A stretch of DNA of 64,000 bases from Paracoccus sp. R12_2 (GCF_017744015.1 NZ_JAGHRA010000004.1:248001-312000), one strand, 5' to 3'; numbered from the stretch's first letter, positions 10,302 through 20,517 are shown. Made by a program: numbers and translations. Notes: generated by a model not told the origin, from the letters alone.

Positions 10302-13300
10302 ATGGCGACGGCATCCCCCCGATTCATTCACCTGCGCACCCATTCCGAGCATTCTCTGCTGGAGGGGGCGATTCCTGTCGGCAAGCTGCCCTCGCTTGCC
10401 GCCGATGCGGGAATGCCCGCGGTCGCGCTGACCGACACCAATGCGATGTTCGCGGCGCTGGAATTCAGCGTGAAGGCGATGGACAAGGGCGTCCAGCCGA
10501 TCATCGGCTGCCAGATGACACTGGCCGCCGAGGCGACCGGCCCGGTGGTGCTGCTGGCGCAGAACCAGACGGGTTGGCTGAACCTGATGGCGTTGTCCTC
10601 GTGCCTCTATCTGCGAACGGACGGCAGCCTGCCGCATGTCACGCTGGACGAATTATGCCCGCATTCCGAAGGGCTGATCTGTCTGACAGGCGGCGCGACT
10701 GGCCCGTTGGGGCTGTTGATCGCGCAGGGGCAGACCGACAAGGCAGTGGCGCTTGCCGACCGGCTGGCCGCAGCGTTTCCGAGCCGGTTATATGTCGAAT
10801 TGCAGCGTCATCCGGGCGAGAATGGGCAATTGATGGCGGCGGAAGCCGCGTCGGAATCCGGGCTGATCGATCTGGCCTATGGGCACGAATTGCCTCTGGT
10901 CGCCACCAATGACGTGTATTTCCCCAAACCCGACCTTTACGAGGCGCATGACGCACTGATCTGCATTGCGGAAAAGGCCTATGTGGATCAGGCACAACCC
11001 CGCCGCCGCCTGACCCCGCAGCACTATTTCAAGTCGCCCGAGGAAATGGCGGTGCTGTTCGCCGATCTGCCCGAGGCGCTGGAAAACACCGTCGAGATCG
11101 CGCGCCGCTGTGCTTTTGCCGTCAGCAAGCACAAGCCGATCCTGCCCAGATTCGCCGATGACGAGGTCACGGAGCTGCGCCGACAGGCGAAAGAGGGGCT
11201 TGCCGCGCGGCTCAAGGTGATCCCGCATGCGGTACCGGTCGAGGAATATCAGAAACGGCTGGAGTTCGAGCTGGGTATCATCGAACAGATGGGCTTTCCC
11301 GGCTATTTCCTGATCGTTGCCGACTTCATCCAGTGGGCCAAGGATCACCAGATACCGGTCGGCCCGGGGCGCGGCTCGGGGGCGGGGTCGCTGGTCGCCT
11401 ATGCGTTGACCATCACCGATCTTGATCCGCTGCGCTACAGCCTGCTGTTCGAACGCTTCCTGAACCCGGAACGGGTGTCGATGCCGGATTTCGACATCGA
11501 TTTCTGCATGGACCGCCGCGAAGAGGTGATCCGCTATGTCCAGGACAAGTACGGCAAGGAAAAGGTCGGCCAGATCATCACCTTCGGTGCACTGCTGTCC
11601 AAGGCCGCCGTGCGCGACGTGGGCCGCGTGTTGCAGCTACCATTCGGGCAGGTGGACCGTCTGTCCAAGATGATCCCGGTCGAGGGCGTGAAGCCTGTCA
11701 GCGTCACCAAGGCCCGTGCCGATGAACCCCGCCTGCGCGAGGCCGCGAAGGAAGAGGTCGTGGCCCGCCTGCTGGATTACGCCGAAAAGATCGAGGGGCT
11801 GTATCGCAACGCATCGACCCATGCGGCGGGTGTGGTGATCGGCGACCGGCCGCTGGATCAACTGGTGCCGCTGTATCGCGATCCGGGTTCGGACATGCCG
11901 GCCACCCAGTTCAACATGAAATGGGTCGAACAGGCTGGGTTGGTAAAATTCGACTTTCTGGGCCTGAAGACGCTGACCGTGATCCAGAACGCCGTCGATC
12001 TGATCAATGGGGGCGGGCGGCCTTTGCATGTCGCGGCCGACGGGCGCAGGCTGTACGATCCGCCCGAGGGTGCCGAGAACCAGATCAACGCGATTCCTCT
12101 GGATGACAAGGCCAGCTACGATCTGTTCGCCAGCGCCCGGACCGTCGCGGTGTTCCAGGTCGAAAGTTCTGGCATGATGGACGCGCTGCGGCGGATGCGT
12201 CCCACCTGCATCGAGGACATCGTGGCGCTGGTGGCGCTGTATCGCCCCGGCCCGATGGAGAACATCCCGACCTATTGCGAGGTCAAGAACGGCGTCCGTG
12301 ATCTGGAATCGATCCATCCCAGCATCGATCATATTCTGGCCGAAACGCAGGGCATCATCGTCTATCAGGAACAGGTGATGCAGATCGCACAGGTCATGGC
12401 AGGTTACAGCCTTGGCGGCGCCGACCTTCTGCGCCGCGCGATGGGCAAGAAGATCGCTGCCGAAATGGCGAAGGAGCGCCCGAAATTCATCAAGGGCAGC
12501 GTCGAGAACGGCGTATCGGAAAAGAAGGCGGGCGAGGTCTTCGACCTGCTGGAGAAGTTCGCCAATTACGGCTTCAACAAATCGCACGCGGCGGCCTATG
12601 CCGTGGTCAGCTATCAGACCGCGTGGCTCAAGGCGAACCACCCGGTCGAATTCATGGCCGCGGTGATGAACTGCGATATTCACCTGACCGACAAGCTGGC
12701 GATCTACAAACGCGAATGCGACCGGATGGGCATCGAGATCGTGCCGCCTTGCGTGAACCGGTCCGCCCCGAGATTTACCGTCAGGGACGGGCGTATTCAC
12801 TATGCGCTGGGTGCCCTGAAGGGTGTCGGCATCGACGCGATGCGGCTGATCGAAGAAGCGCGGGGCGACACGGTGTTCCGCGACATTTATGATTTCGCAC
12901 GGCGTGTGGACATGAAGCGCGTGGGCAAACGGCCCTTGGAAATGCTTGCGCGGGCAGGGGCCTTCGACGCGCTGGATGACAATCGGGCACGGGTGCTGAA
13001 GTCGCTTGATGCGCTGGTGGCGTGGTCGGCGGCGGTTCAGGAACAGGCGGCATCCAGCCAGTCTTCGCTGTTCGGCGGTGGAGAGGATCTGCCGCCGCCG
13101 CGCGCGGCCCTTGCGCAGGTCTGGCTGCCTGCCGAGAAACTGGGCGAGGAACACCGGGCTGTCGGCTTCTACCTGTCCGGGCATCCGCTGGACGACTACC
13201 TGCCGGCGCTGAAACGCAAGAAGGTCCAGACGCTGGCCGAGATCAGCGCCGAGGCCGCCGGCGGGCCGCTGGTCACCTCGATCGCGGGAACCGTCGCCGC

Positions 13301-13772
13301 GCGGATGGAACGCAAATCCGCCAAGGGCACGCAGTACGCCTTTGTCAGCCTGTCCGATCCGACCGGGTTGTATGAAGTCACCGTCTTCTCGGACCTTTTG
13401 ACCGCATCCCGCGACCGGCTGGAACCGGGCGAAAACGTGGTGCTGCAGGTCAAGGTCGAACCCTCGGGCGACCAGGTCAAGATGCTGGCGAATTCGGTTG
13501 CACGGCTTGAGGATGCGGTGGCCGATGCCGGGGCAGGCTCGCTTGCGGTCGAGATGCAGGGGGCCGATACCATCCCGCGCCTTGCCGAAGTGCTGGGCCG
13601 GATTCAGGCCGAGTTCAGCGTTTCCGCGCGCAGCCGTGGCCCCGTCCTGCTGCGACTGCGCGAGGGTGACGAACTGATCGAGATCGAAGTCGCGAACGAT
13701 GCCCCGCTGACCACCCCGGCGCGGCAGGCGCTGCGTGCCGTGCCGGGCGTTCTGGACGTCATCGAGGAATAA
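10302..13772 (+). CDS. dnaE: DNA polymerase III alpha subunit
   Basis: A 1156-residue DnaE1-type replicative polymerase. It starts with a PHP domain (IHLRTHSEHSLLEGA at about 8-22). The palm has PGRGSGAGSLVAYAL and the catalytic aspartates in PDFDIDFCMDRR. GYFLIVADF and NYGFNKSHAAAYA lie where expected. The C-terminal third carries a helix-hairpin-helix region, an OB-fold segment (GTVAARMERKSAKGTQYAF) and the beta-clamp-contacting tail region. Length is normal for the family. It is the catalytic subunit of the chromosomal replicase. No strong ribosome site precedes the ATG. It ends 48 bases from the convergent antiporter operon, with no clear terminator between. Confidence 0.97.
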   Translation: MATASPRFIHLRTHSEHSLLEGAIPVGKLPSLAADAGMPAVALTDTNAMFAALEFSVKAMDKGVQPIIGCQMTLAAEATGPVVLLAQNQTGWLNLMALSSCLYLRTDGSLPHVTLDELCPHSEGLICLTGGATGPLGLLIAQGQTDKAVALADRLAAAFPSRLYVELQRHPGENGQLMAAEAASESGLIDLAYGHELPLVATNDVYFPKPDLYEAHDALICIAEKAYVDQAQPRRRLTPQHYFKSPEEMAVLFADLPEALENTVEIARRCAFAVSKHKPILPRFADDEVTELRRQAKEGLAARLKVIPHAVPVEEYQKRLEFELGIIEQMGFPGYFLIVADFIQWAKDHQIPVGPGRGSGAGSLVAYALTITDLDPLRYSLLFERFLNPERVSMPDFDIDFCMDRREEVIRYVQDKYGKEKVGQIITFGALLSKAAVRDVGRVLQLPFGQVDRLSKMIPVEGVKPVSVTKARADEPRLREAAKEEVVARLLDYAEKIEGLYRNASTHAAGVVIGDRPLDQLVPLYRDPGSDMPATQFNMKWVEQAGLVKFDFLGLKTLTVIQNAVDLINGGGRPLHVAADGRRLYDPPEGAENQINAIPLDDKASYDLFASARTVAVFQVESSGMMDALRRMRPTCIEDIVALVALYRPGPMENIPTYCEVKNGVRDLESIHPSIDHILAETQGIIVYQEQVMQIAQVMAGYSLGGADLLRRAMGKKIAAEMAKERPKFIKGSVENGVSEKKAGEVFDLLEKFANYGFNKSHAAAYAVVSYQTAWLKANHPVEFMAAVMNCDIHLTDKLAIYKRECDRMGIEIVPPCVNRSAPRFTVRDGRIHYALGALKGVGIDAMRLIEEARGDTVFRDIYDFARRVDMKRVGKRPLEMLARAGAFDALDDNRARVLKSLDALVAWSAAVQEQAASSQSSLFGGGEDLPPPRAALAQVWLPAEKLGEEHRAVGFYLSGHPLDDYLPALKRKKVQTLAEISAEAAGGPLVTSIAGTVAARMERKSAKGTQYAFVSLSDPTGLYEVTVFSDLLTASRDRLEPGENVVLQVKVEPSGDQVKMLANSVARLEDAVADAGAGSLAVEMQGADTIPRLAEVLGRIQAEFSVSARSRGPVLLRLREGDELIEIEVANDAPLTTPARQALRAVPGVLDVIEE

Positions 13773-13820
13773 CAGGGCGCGGGCAACCGGGTGGGATTGG
13801 CGAAATCGCGGCCTCTGAGG

Positions 13821-14237
13821 TCACTCGCGATGGTCGCGGGCAGCCTTGTCCACTTCGGGAACCGCATCCATCAGGCTGCGATCCGCGGATTGCCCGAATG
13901 TCGCCCAGTTCCGATCCTCGCCCGGGTCGGGCAATTCCTCGGGCCGCCATGTCAGGTGCATGTTGGTCTTGGCGATCATCAGTCCGGTGACGGGTGCCGT
14001 CAGGAACAGGAACAGGGTGATCAGCAACTCGTGCCAGCTTGAATGGTCGCTGAAAAAGAAGAACCAGCACAGGGATGCCATCAGAACACCGCCGACACCC
14101 AATGTGGCGGCCTTGGTCGGTGCGTGCAGCCGGGTCATCTGGTCAGGCAGTTTCACAAGCCCGAAAGAACCGACAAGACCGAAGATGCCGCCCAGCACCA
14201 GAAGGGCCGTGATCAGGATTTCCGCAAGATATTCCAT
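13821..14237 (-). CDS. phaG: Monovalent cation/proton antiporter subunit G
   Basis: A 138-residue MnhG/PhaG/MrpG-type subunit with three membrane segments (about 5-27, 43-60, 67-88). It has the family motif LPDQMTRLHAPTKAATLG after the first helix, then a polar C-terminal tail of about 40 residues. It is the last gene of a six-gene operon read from 19843 down to 13821. Twelve bases separate it from the subunit F gene. It is part of the hetero-oligomeric Mrp-type antiporter in the inner membrane, which exports Na+ or K+ in exchange for protons. Confidence 0.93.
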   Translation of the reverse strand: MEYLAEILITALLVLGGIFGLVGSFGLVKLPDQMTRLHAPTKAATLGVGGVLMASLCWFFFFSDHSSWHELLITLFLFLTAPVTGLMIAKTNMHLTWRPEELPDPGEDRNWATFGQSADRSLMDAVPEVDKAARDHRE

Positions 14238-14249
14238 GTCCAGTCCTTT

Positions 14250-14519
14250 CTATTCGATCACGTCGCCGCGCAGCAGGAACTTCGCGTAGGCGACAGTCGA
14301 GACAAAGCCGACCATCGCGAACAGCAGCATGATCTCGAAATACATGGCGGTGTCATGCAGGATGCCGAACAATGCGATCAACGCGATCATGTTGATCGAC
14401 ATCGTGTCCAGCGCAAGAACCCGGTCGCCGACACCGGGCGCGATCACCACCCGGTAAAGACAGAACAACTGGCCGATCCCGAAACAGGCGAAGGCAAAGT
14501 ATAGCGCGTATCCGATCAT
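14250..14519 (-). CDS. phaF: Monovalent cation/proton antiporter subunit F
   Basis: An 89-residue MnhF/PhaF subunit with three membrane helices. The short motif GVGDRVLALDTMSINMIAL is the family hallmark and contains the conserved aspartates. The gene overlaps the end of subunit E by four bases (ATGA), so the two are translated together. Length is normal. Confidence 0.92.
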   Translation of the reverse strand: MIGYALYFAFACFGIGQLFCLYRVVIAPGVGDRVLALDTMSINMIALIALFGILHDTAMYFEIMLLFAMVGFVSTVAYAKFLLRGDVIE

Positions 14520-15007
14520 TCGAAGATCTCCTGCAGCCGGGCCTCGTAGCGGTTCTTGATGTCAAGGATGACGGCTTCCGGCTCGGGCGCGTGCAGGCAA
14601 TGCACCAGCAGCGCATGACCGTCCTGTGACAGGTCGGAACTGACCGTGCCGGGTGTCAGTGTGATGGTCGCTGCCAGCACCGTGATCGCCTCGGGCGAGC
14701 GCAGATCAAGCGGAATGGTGATCCATGCGGGCTGCAGCCGGCTGTTCGGCTTGAACAGCACGATCATCGCGACCTGCACATTCGCCACCACGATATCCCG
14801 AAGCACCAGAAACACATAGGCGATGATCTTGCCGGGATGGCGCAGCCGCGCGCGGTCGGGCCAGTAGGGTTCGGTCAGCGCCGGGATCGCGATGCTGAGC
14901 ATGATCGCGAAGACCAGCGAACCCCAGGCAAAGCGATTGACAAGCAGCATCCACACCAGCACCAGCAGTGCCGACAGGTAGGGATGGGGAAACAGACGGC
15001 GGATCAT
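14516..15007 (-). CDS. phaE: Monovalent cation/proton antiporter subunit E
   Basis: A 163-residue MnhE/PhaE subunit. Two hydrophobic segments occupy the first 50 residues (LSALLVLVWMLLV, then GSLVFAIMLSIAIP). The family core TITLTPGTVSSDLSQDGHALLVHCL follows in the cytosolic half. It overlaps the subunit D stop by four bases. In Mrp complexes the E subunit is needed for full activity but is not thought to carry ions itself. Confidence 0.92.
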   Translation of the reverse strand: MIRRLFPHPYLSALLVLVWMLLVNRFAWGSLVFAIMLSIAIPALTEPYWPDRARLRHPGKIIAYVFLVLRDIVVANVQVAMIVLFKPNSRLQPAWITIPLDLRSPEAITVLAATITLTPGTVSSDLSQDGHALLVHCLHAPEPEAVILDIKNRYEARLQEIFE

Positions 15008-16602
15008 CGCGAACCCTCCTGCTGGCGCAGAACCGACTCATAGTAAAGCTGCGGATTGGTCAGCTGATCGGCGGTGTCCTGAAGATATCGCGTCAACGGC
15101 CCCGCAAACAGCGCCAGCGCCACGGCACCTGCCAGCAGCATCCCCGTCGCCGTGAAGGAAAGCCATGGCGCGGCGGAATCATCCACGTCCTGAATCGGCT
15201 CGTCCGTTTCCAGCTTGGTCGGGATCGGTCCGGGTTGCGGCCGCTGCCCTTCGTCCGTGTCGTTGCCGGGTTCGGGGTCCATTTCGTGCGATTTCCAGAA
15301 CAGGATCGATCCGGCCCGACCGAAGCCCACAAGCGCGATCAGCGAGGTGATCAGGATCGTCGCCCAGATCGCGGCCATCCACGGATCGTCTCGCGTCGCA
15401 TCAAGGATCATCAGCTTGCCCAAGAACCCCGACAGCGGCGGCAGTCCGACAACGGCGATGCCGGCGACGAAGAAAAGTGCCGACACCAGCCCGGTATTGC
15501 GGATCGCAGGACGAAGCCGCAGCCAGAAATCGCCGCCGCGTCGCGCCGCGATCAGGTCCACGACCAGAAACAGCGCCGCGCCTGCCAGTGTCGAATGGAT
15601 CATGTAGTAAAGGCCCGCGGTCAGCCCCTGCGCGTCGAACCGCGCGACCGAGATCATCAGCGTCCCGATCGAGGCGATGGCCGCGAACGCCGCCAGACGC
15701 GCCAGGCTTCGGGTGCCAAGCACCCCGATCTGTCCCAGCGTCAGCGTGATCAGTGCGGCAGGCAGGATCAGGTCGGTCGCGATGGTCTCGATCACCGAAT
15801 CCTGCGGGAAGACCAGCGTGAAGAAGCGGATGATCGCATAAACGCCGACCTTCGACATGATGGCGAACAACGCCGCGACCGGGCCGGGCGCGTTGGCATA
15901 GGTCGAAGGCAGCCAGAAATGCAGCGGCACGATCGCGGCCTTGATCGCGAAGACCAGCAGCAGCAGCACGGCGCCGGTTCGCAGCAGCGCGGTATCTTCG
16001 GTCGGCATCTGGGCTACGCGTTCGGCCATGTCCGCCATGTTCAGCGTGCCGGTGACGGCATACAGCGTCCCCAGCGCGGCAAGAAACAGCGCCGATCCGG
16101 CAAGGTTGTAGCTGATATACTGAACGCCCGCGCGCAGCCGCATCGGGCCGCCGCCATGGATCATCAGACCGTAGCTGGCGATCAGCAGCACCTCGAAGAA
16201 CACGAACAGGTTGAAGGCGTCGCCGGTCAGGAAGGCGCCGTTCAGCCCCATCAGCTGAAACAGCCAAAGTGAATGGAAATGCCAGCCCTTGCGATCCCAG
16301 CCCGAGCCGATCCCGTAAAGCTGCACGATGACGGCCAGGCCCGATGTCAGCAGCAGCATCAGCGCGGAAAGGCGATCCAGCATCAGGACGATGCCGAAGG
16401 GGGCGGACCAGTTGCCAAGGCGATAGACATACACATCGCCACCCGCCGCCATCGCACTTAGCTTGACGGCCACGGCCAGGGTCAGCAGGCTGCCTATGAC
16501 GCCGAAGACGCGCTGTTGCAGCAGGTCGTGGCGCATCCACAGGATCATCAGCGGCCCGAGGATGGCGGGAATAAGGACCGGGGCGATCAGCAGATGGTTC
16601 AT
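15004..16602 (-). CDS. phaD: Monovalent cation/proton antiporter subunit D
   Basis: A 532-residue proton-translocating subunit of the NuoN/NuoM/MrpD family with about 13-14 membrane helices. The core shows AIKAAIVPLHFWLPSTYANAPGPVAALFAIMSKVGVYA, the usual helix with the lysine and proline kink, here given as a span at roughly residues 212-250. The final 80 residues include an acidic, proline-rich cytosolic loop (near EPGNDTDEGQRPQPG) that is longer than usual, then one more helix. It overlaps both neighbours by four bases. It is one of the two antiporter-like subunits of the complex. Confidence 0.94.
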   Translation of the reverse strand: MNHLLIAPVLIPAILGPLMILWMRHDLLQQRVFGVIGSLLTLAVAVKLSAMAAGGDVYVYRLGNWSAPFGIVLMLDRLSALMLLLTSGLAVIVQLYGIGSGWDRKGWHFHSLWLFQLMGLNGAFLTGDAFNLFVFFEVLLIASYGLMIHGGGPMRLRAGVQYISYNLAGSALFLAALGTLYAVTGTLNMADMAERVAQMPTEDTALLRTGAVLLLLVFAIKAAIVPLHFWLPSTYANAPGPVAALFAIMSKVGVYAIIRFFTLVFPQDSVIETIATDLILPAALITLTLGQIGVLGTRSLARLAAFAAIASIGTLMISVARFDAQGLTAGLYYMIHSTLAGAALFLVVDLIAARRGGDFWLRLRPAIRNTGLVSALFFVAGIAVVGLPPLSGFLGKLMILDATRDDPWMAAIWATILITSLIALVGFGRAGSILFWKSHEMDPEPGNDTDEGQRPQPGPIPTKLETDEPIQDVDDSAAPWLSFTATGMLLAGAVALALFAGPLTRYLQDTADQLTNPQLYYESVLRQQEGSR

Positions 16603-17000
16603 GCGGTCTCGTCCTCGGTCTGCTTGGGGTCGTCGATGGTCTTCAGCGGTGGCATGATGCGGTCGTTTTCCGGCATGTTGATGTGGTCATCCCCGCCTTC
16701 GATGAATGCGCCCAATGCCATCATCACCACCACCGCCGTCATCCCGAACGAGATCACGATGGCGGTCAGCACCAGTGCCTGCGGCAGCGGATCGGTATAG
16801 TCGGCGACGTTGACCTCGCCATGGCCGTGCAGGATCGGCGGCATGTTCACGACCAACCGCCCAGTCGTGAACAGGAAGGCGTTGATCGCATAGGTCAGCA
16901 TGGTCATGCCCAGCACGACGGCGAAAGTGCGCAGGCGCAGGATCAGGTAGATACCGGCTGCCGTGGTCGCGCCGATGGCCGAGGCGACAAGAAATTCCAT
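16599..17000 (-). CDS. phaC: Monovalent cation/proton antiporter subunit C
   Basis: A 133-residue MnhC/PhaC subunit of the NuoK family with three membrane helices. LRLRTFAVVLGMTMLTYAINAFLF and LPQALVLTAIVISFGMTAVVV are typical. The frame stays open upstream to 17129, but the extra residues are charged and unlike the family. The ATG at 17000 shares one base with the phaAB stop (TGATG), which marks the true start. The last 30 residues form a polar tail. Not to be confused with polyhydroxyalkanoate synthase, which has the same symbol. Confidence 0.92.
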   Translation of the reverse strand: MEFLVASAIGATTAAGIYLILRLRTFAVVLGMTMLTYAINAFLFTTGRLVVNMPPILHGHGEVNVADYTDPLPQALVLTAIVISFGMTAVVVMMALGAFIEGGDDHINMPENDRIMPPLKTIDDPKQTEDETA

Positions 17001-19843
17001 CAGTTCGCCTCCTTCGGCTGCTCGTCGCTCAGATCGATGTCCATCGGTTTCTTGTTCACGGTCTCGCCCGTCTTGCGCGCGATCCGCGACAGAGAGTTCA
17101 GCGCCAGCATCACCGCGCCGACGACGCACAGGAACACGCCAAGGTCAAAGCCCATCGCGGTTGCAAGTTCGAATTCCTCAAGGAAGGGAAGCTTGAAATA
17201 GCCGTAGGCCGAGGTCAGGAACGGCCGGCCGTTGAACCACGCGCCGATGCCGGTGACACCGGCAGCCACGACACCCGCCCCGATCAATGCGTGATAGGGC
17301 AGTCCCTGACGGTCCTGCGCCCAAGCATAGCCCGAGGCCATGTACTGCACCAGCAGCGCGATTGCGACGACAAGACCCGCGATGAAACCGCCGCCGGGCT
17401 GGTTGTGACCGCGCAGGAAGATATAGATCCCCACCACCAGCGAGATCGGCAGGATCACCCGTGTCGCGATGACAAGCATCAGCGGATGGCGGTCGCCCGC
17501 GCGGCGCTGGTCATGGACCCAGTTCGTCAGCCGCTTGGCCGAACGGCCCTGCAGCAGGGTCTGGGTCAGCGCAAAGATCGCCAGCGCGGCGATGCCAAGC
17601 ACCGTGATCTCGCCGAACGTATCATAGCCGCGAAAGTCCACCAGGATCACGTTCACGACGTTGTCGCCGCCGCCCAGCTTGTAGCTGTTTTCCAGCATGT
17701 AGCTGGAAATGCTGGGAAACGCGAAGTCGCGCCGCAGCATGGCATAGGTCAGCGCGCCGAAACCCAGACCCGCCAGCGTCGCGATGAAGGCATCCCAGCC
17801 CCGATGGACGGAAGATGTTTCGGTCGCCGTCCGTTTGGGCAGGAAATTCAGCGCCAGCAGAAGCAGGATCACCGTGACCACCTCGACCGAGATCTGCGTC
17901 AGCGCAAGGTCGGGGGCCGAGAAATAGGCAAAGAAGATCGACGTGATCAGTCCGACGATGCCCACCAGAACAAGCGCCAGAACGCGGATGCGATGGAAGA
18001 AGACCATGCAGCCCGTCGCGACGATGGCCATCAGCCAACCGACGAACGGCACCGGCTCGACCGGCAGCATCGGTCGCGTGACCGGGCCTGCCTCGCCGGT
18101 CAGCCATGCGACTCCGGCAGCCCCCAGAACGGTCAGCGTGAAGAAGGCCAGTGCGCGCGGCATCGAGCCGTTCGTCAGCCCGTCGGTGATCGCACGACCG
18201 ACAAACACGCAGCGCAGCACGAACCAGTCGAAGATCGCCTTCGCCTCGGGGCGCGGCGCGGCGTCCCATGCGGCCAGCAGCGGGCGATGCAGACCCAGCA
18301 GGAACGCACCGCCGGCAATCGCGATCAGCGACATGATCAGGGCGGCGTTCACGCCGTGCCACAACGAGATATGGGCATGCGCAGCTTCGCCGGTCACGGC
18401 ACTGGCCGAGGCATCGACCAGCCAGCCGGCCATGGTATTGGGGAACAGCCCGATCAGGACGACCAGCACCACCAGCAGCGCCGGTCCCGCCCACATCCCG
18501 AAACCCGGATCATGCGGGTGGTGGGGATAGTCTTCGCGTTCGTTGCCCAGAAACACCTGCACGATGAAGCGCAGCGAATAACAGACCGAGAACAGCGCCG
18601 CGATCGTGGCGACGACCATGAAGACCTGTCGCGCCATCTCCAGATGGCTGGCCTCGTAAAGCATCATCTCTTTCGACAGGAAGCCGTTCAGGGGCGGTAT
18701 GCCGGCCATCGACAGGGCGGCGACGGTGCCGATCAGGAATGTCACCGGCATCAGCTTTCGAAGCCCGCCCAGACGCGCGATCGACCTTGTGCCGGACTCA
18801 TGGTCGATGATCCCGGCGGTCATGAACAGCGCGGCCTTGAAGGTCGCGTGGTTGATGATGTGAAACACGGCCGCGATCGCCGCATCCTTGGTGCCAAAGC
18901 CCAGAAGCATGGTGATCAGGCCAAGGTGACTGACCGTCGAGAACGCCAGCAGCGCCTTGAGATCGTCCTTGAACACCGCGATCAGCGCGCCAAGCGTCAT
19001 CGTGATCAGACCGATGATCGACACGATCCAGAACCATTCCGCCGTGCCTGACAGCACCGGCCACAGTCGCGCCATCAGGAACAGCCCCGCCTTCACCATG
19101 GTGGCGCTGTGCAGATAGGCGCTGACCGGCGTGGGGGCCGCCATCGCGTGCGGCAGCCAGAAATGGAACGGGAACTGCGCGGATTTCGTGAAGGCCCCGA
19201 TCAGGATCAGGATCAGTGCCGTGGTATAGTGCGGGCTGGCCTGGATCGCCTCTTTGGCATTCAGGATGTCGCTGATGTCATAGCTGCCCGCGATCTGCCC
19301 AAGGATCAGCATGCCCGCGATCATCGCCAGACCGCCCATCCCCGTGACGGTCAGCGCCATCCGCGCGCCCTGACGGCCTGCGGGCAGATGCCGCCAATAG
19401 CCGATCAGCAGGAATGACGACAGCGATGTAAGTTCCCAGAAAACCAGCAGAAGCAGGATGTTGTCGGACAGGACTATGCCGACCATCGCACCCTGGAACA
19501 GCATCAGATAGGTGTAGAACTTGCCGATCGAGTCATGCCGCGACAGGTAGAACCGTGCATAGGTGATGATCAGTAGGCCGATCCCGAGGATCAGGATCCC
19601 GAACAGCAGGGACAGCCCGTCGATCCGGAAATTCGCGTTCAACTGGATCAGCGGCAACCATTCGAACCGGGCGGTGATGACCTCGCCGCGCATGATCGCG
19701 GGCACATGCAGCAGCAGGCCCAGAAGTGCGACGAATGTGGTTGTTCCGCAGGCCGTGGCGGCGACGCTGCGTCCCGAACGGATCAGCAGTCCCGGCAACA
19801 GCGCGCCGATGAAGGGCAACATGGCGATGAGGGCTGGCGACAT
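17000..19843 (-). CDS. phaAB: Fused monovalent cation/proton antiporter subunits A and B
   Basis: A 947-residue fusion. Residues 1 to about 770 are the MrpA/NuoL-like part with LLLVFWELTSLSSFLLIGYW, TKSAQFPFHFWLPHAMAAPTP and LLAFSTVSHLGLI. The C-terminal part, about 800-940, is an MrpB domain (ILPISLVVGIYIFLRGHNQPGGGF, then GLVVAIALLVQYMASG). A-B fusions of this size are known in alphaproteobacterial Pha systems such as the Sinorhizobium meliloti K+/H+ antiporter. GAGGA lies before the ATG at 19843. It is the first gene of the operon and faces ruvC across a 155-base divergent promoter region. Confidence 0.95.
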   Translation of the reverse strand: MSPALIAMLPFIGALLPGLLIRSGRSVAATACGTTTFVALLGLLLHVPAIMRGEVITARFEWLPLIQLNANFRIDGLSLLFGILILGIGLLIITYARFYLSRHDSIGKFYTYLMLFQGAMVGIVLSDNILLLLVFWELTSLSSFLLIGYWRHLPAGRQGARMALTVTGMGGLAMIAGMLILGQIAGSYDISDILNAKEAIQASPHYTTALILILIGAFTKSAQFPFHFWLPHAMAAPTPVSAYLHSATMVKAGLFLMARLWPVLSGTAEWFWIVSIIGLITMTLGALIAVFKDDLKALLAFSTVSHLGLITMLLGFGTKDAAIAAVFHIINHATFKAALFMTAGIIDHESGTRSIARLGGLRKLMPVTFLIGTVAALSMAGIPPLNGFLSKEMMLYEASHLEMARQVFMVVATIAALFSVCYSLRFIVQVFLGNEREDYPHHPHDPGFGMWAGPALLVVLVVLIGLFPNTMAGWLVDASASAVTGEAAHAHISLWHGVNAALIMSLIAIAGGAFLLGLHRPLLAAWDAAPRPEAKAIFDWFVLRCVFVGRAITDGLTNGSMPRALAFFTLTVLGAAGVAWLTGEAGPVTRPMLPVEPVPFVGWLMAIVATGCMVFFHRIRVLALVLVGIVGLITSIFFAYFSAPDLALTQISVEVVTVILLLLALNFLPKRTATETSSVHRGWDAFIATLAGLGFGALTYAMLRRDFAFPSISSYMLENSYKLGGGDNVVNVILVDFRGYDTFGEITVLGIAALAIFALTQTLLQGRSAKRLTNWVHDQRRAGDRHPLMLVIATRVILPISLVVGIYIFLRGHNQPGGGFIAGLVVAIALLVQYMASGYAWAQDRQGLPYHALIGAGVVAAGVTGIGAWFNGRPFLTSAYGYFKLPFLEEFELATAMGFDLGVFLCVVGAVMLALNSLSRIARKTGETVNKKPMDIDLSDEQPKEAN

Positions 19844-19998
19844 GGGTCCTCGATCCTGTTCACGATTTTTTTGTTCGTTGTTTCCCTTTGTGTTTCCAAT
19901 CGGGCAGGGGGAGTCAAGCAGATGCCCCCCAACGCGTGTTTTCCCTAGTCGATGTTCGCCTTTCGTGCTAGCTCTGAAACAAAAGAGAAGGGGCAGTC

Positions 19999-20517
19999 AT
20001 GCGGGTTCTGGGGATCGATCCAGGTCTGAGAAACATGGGTTGGGGCGTGATCGCGGTCGATGGATCGCGGATGCGCCACGTCGCGAACGGGGTGATCCAT
20101 TCCACCGCCACCGGGGACGGGCGTGACCTGGCCACGCGGCTGTCGCAGTTGTTTCGCGGTCTTTGCGCGGTGATCGCGGAACATCGCCCCGATGCCGCGG
20201 CGGTGGAACAGACATTCGTCAACAAGGATGCCTCGGGTACGCTGAAGCTGGGGCAGGCACGCGGCATTGCGTTGCTTGCGCCCGCAGAAGCGGGGCTTGA
20301 GGTGGGGGAATACGCGCCGAACGCGGTCAAGAAGACCGTCGTGGGCGTCGGACATGCCGGCAAGGAACAGGTGCAGCATATGGTGCGCGTGCAACTGCCC
20401 GGTGTCGTCATTGACGGGGCCGACGCGGCCGACGCCCTGGCCATTGCCATCTGTCACGCACGGCATCTGCAGGGCCGGACCCTGCGAGAGGCCCGCCCGC
20501 GGCAAGGTGTCGCATGA
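19999..20517 (+). CDS. ruvC: Crossover junction endodeoxyribonuclease
   Basis: A 172-residue RuvC Holliday-junction resolvase. The four acidic metal ligands are in place: D7 in [14 protein letters not shown]70 in [11 protein letters not shown], and D142 and D145 in [15 protein letters not shown]. It cuts four-way junctions made by recombination, guided by RuvAB. Its last codons overlap the ruvA start by four bases, so resolvase and branch-migration proteins are co-translated. An A-rich stretch with GAAGGGG lies just before the ATG. Confidence 0.97.
   Translation: MRVLGIDPGLRNMGWGVIAVDGSRMRHVANGVIHSTATGDGRDLATRLSQLFRGLCAVIAEHRPDAAAVEQTFVNKDASGTLKLGQARGIALLAPAEAGLEVGEYAPNAVKKTVVGVGHAGKEQVQHMVRVQLPGVVIDGADAADALAIAICHARHLQGRTLREARPRQGVA

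Noticed and set aside
13773..13820. Terminator between convergent dnaE and phaG
   Set aside because: No stem-loop of useful length is present in the 48 bases.
17291..19051. 586-codon open frame on the plus strand
   Set aside because: Antisense to phaAB, rich in Arg, Gln, His and Asp with no folded-domain signs; typical GC shadow.
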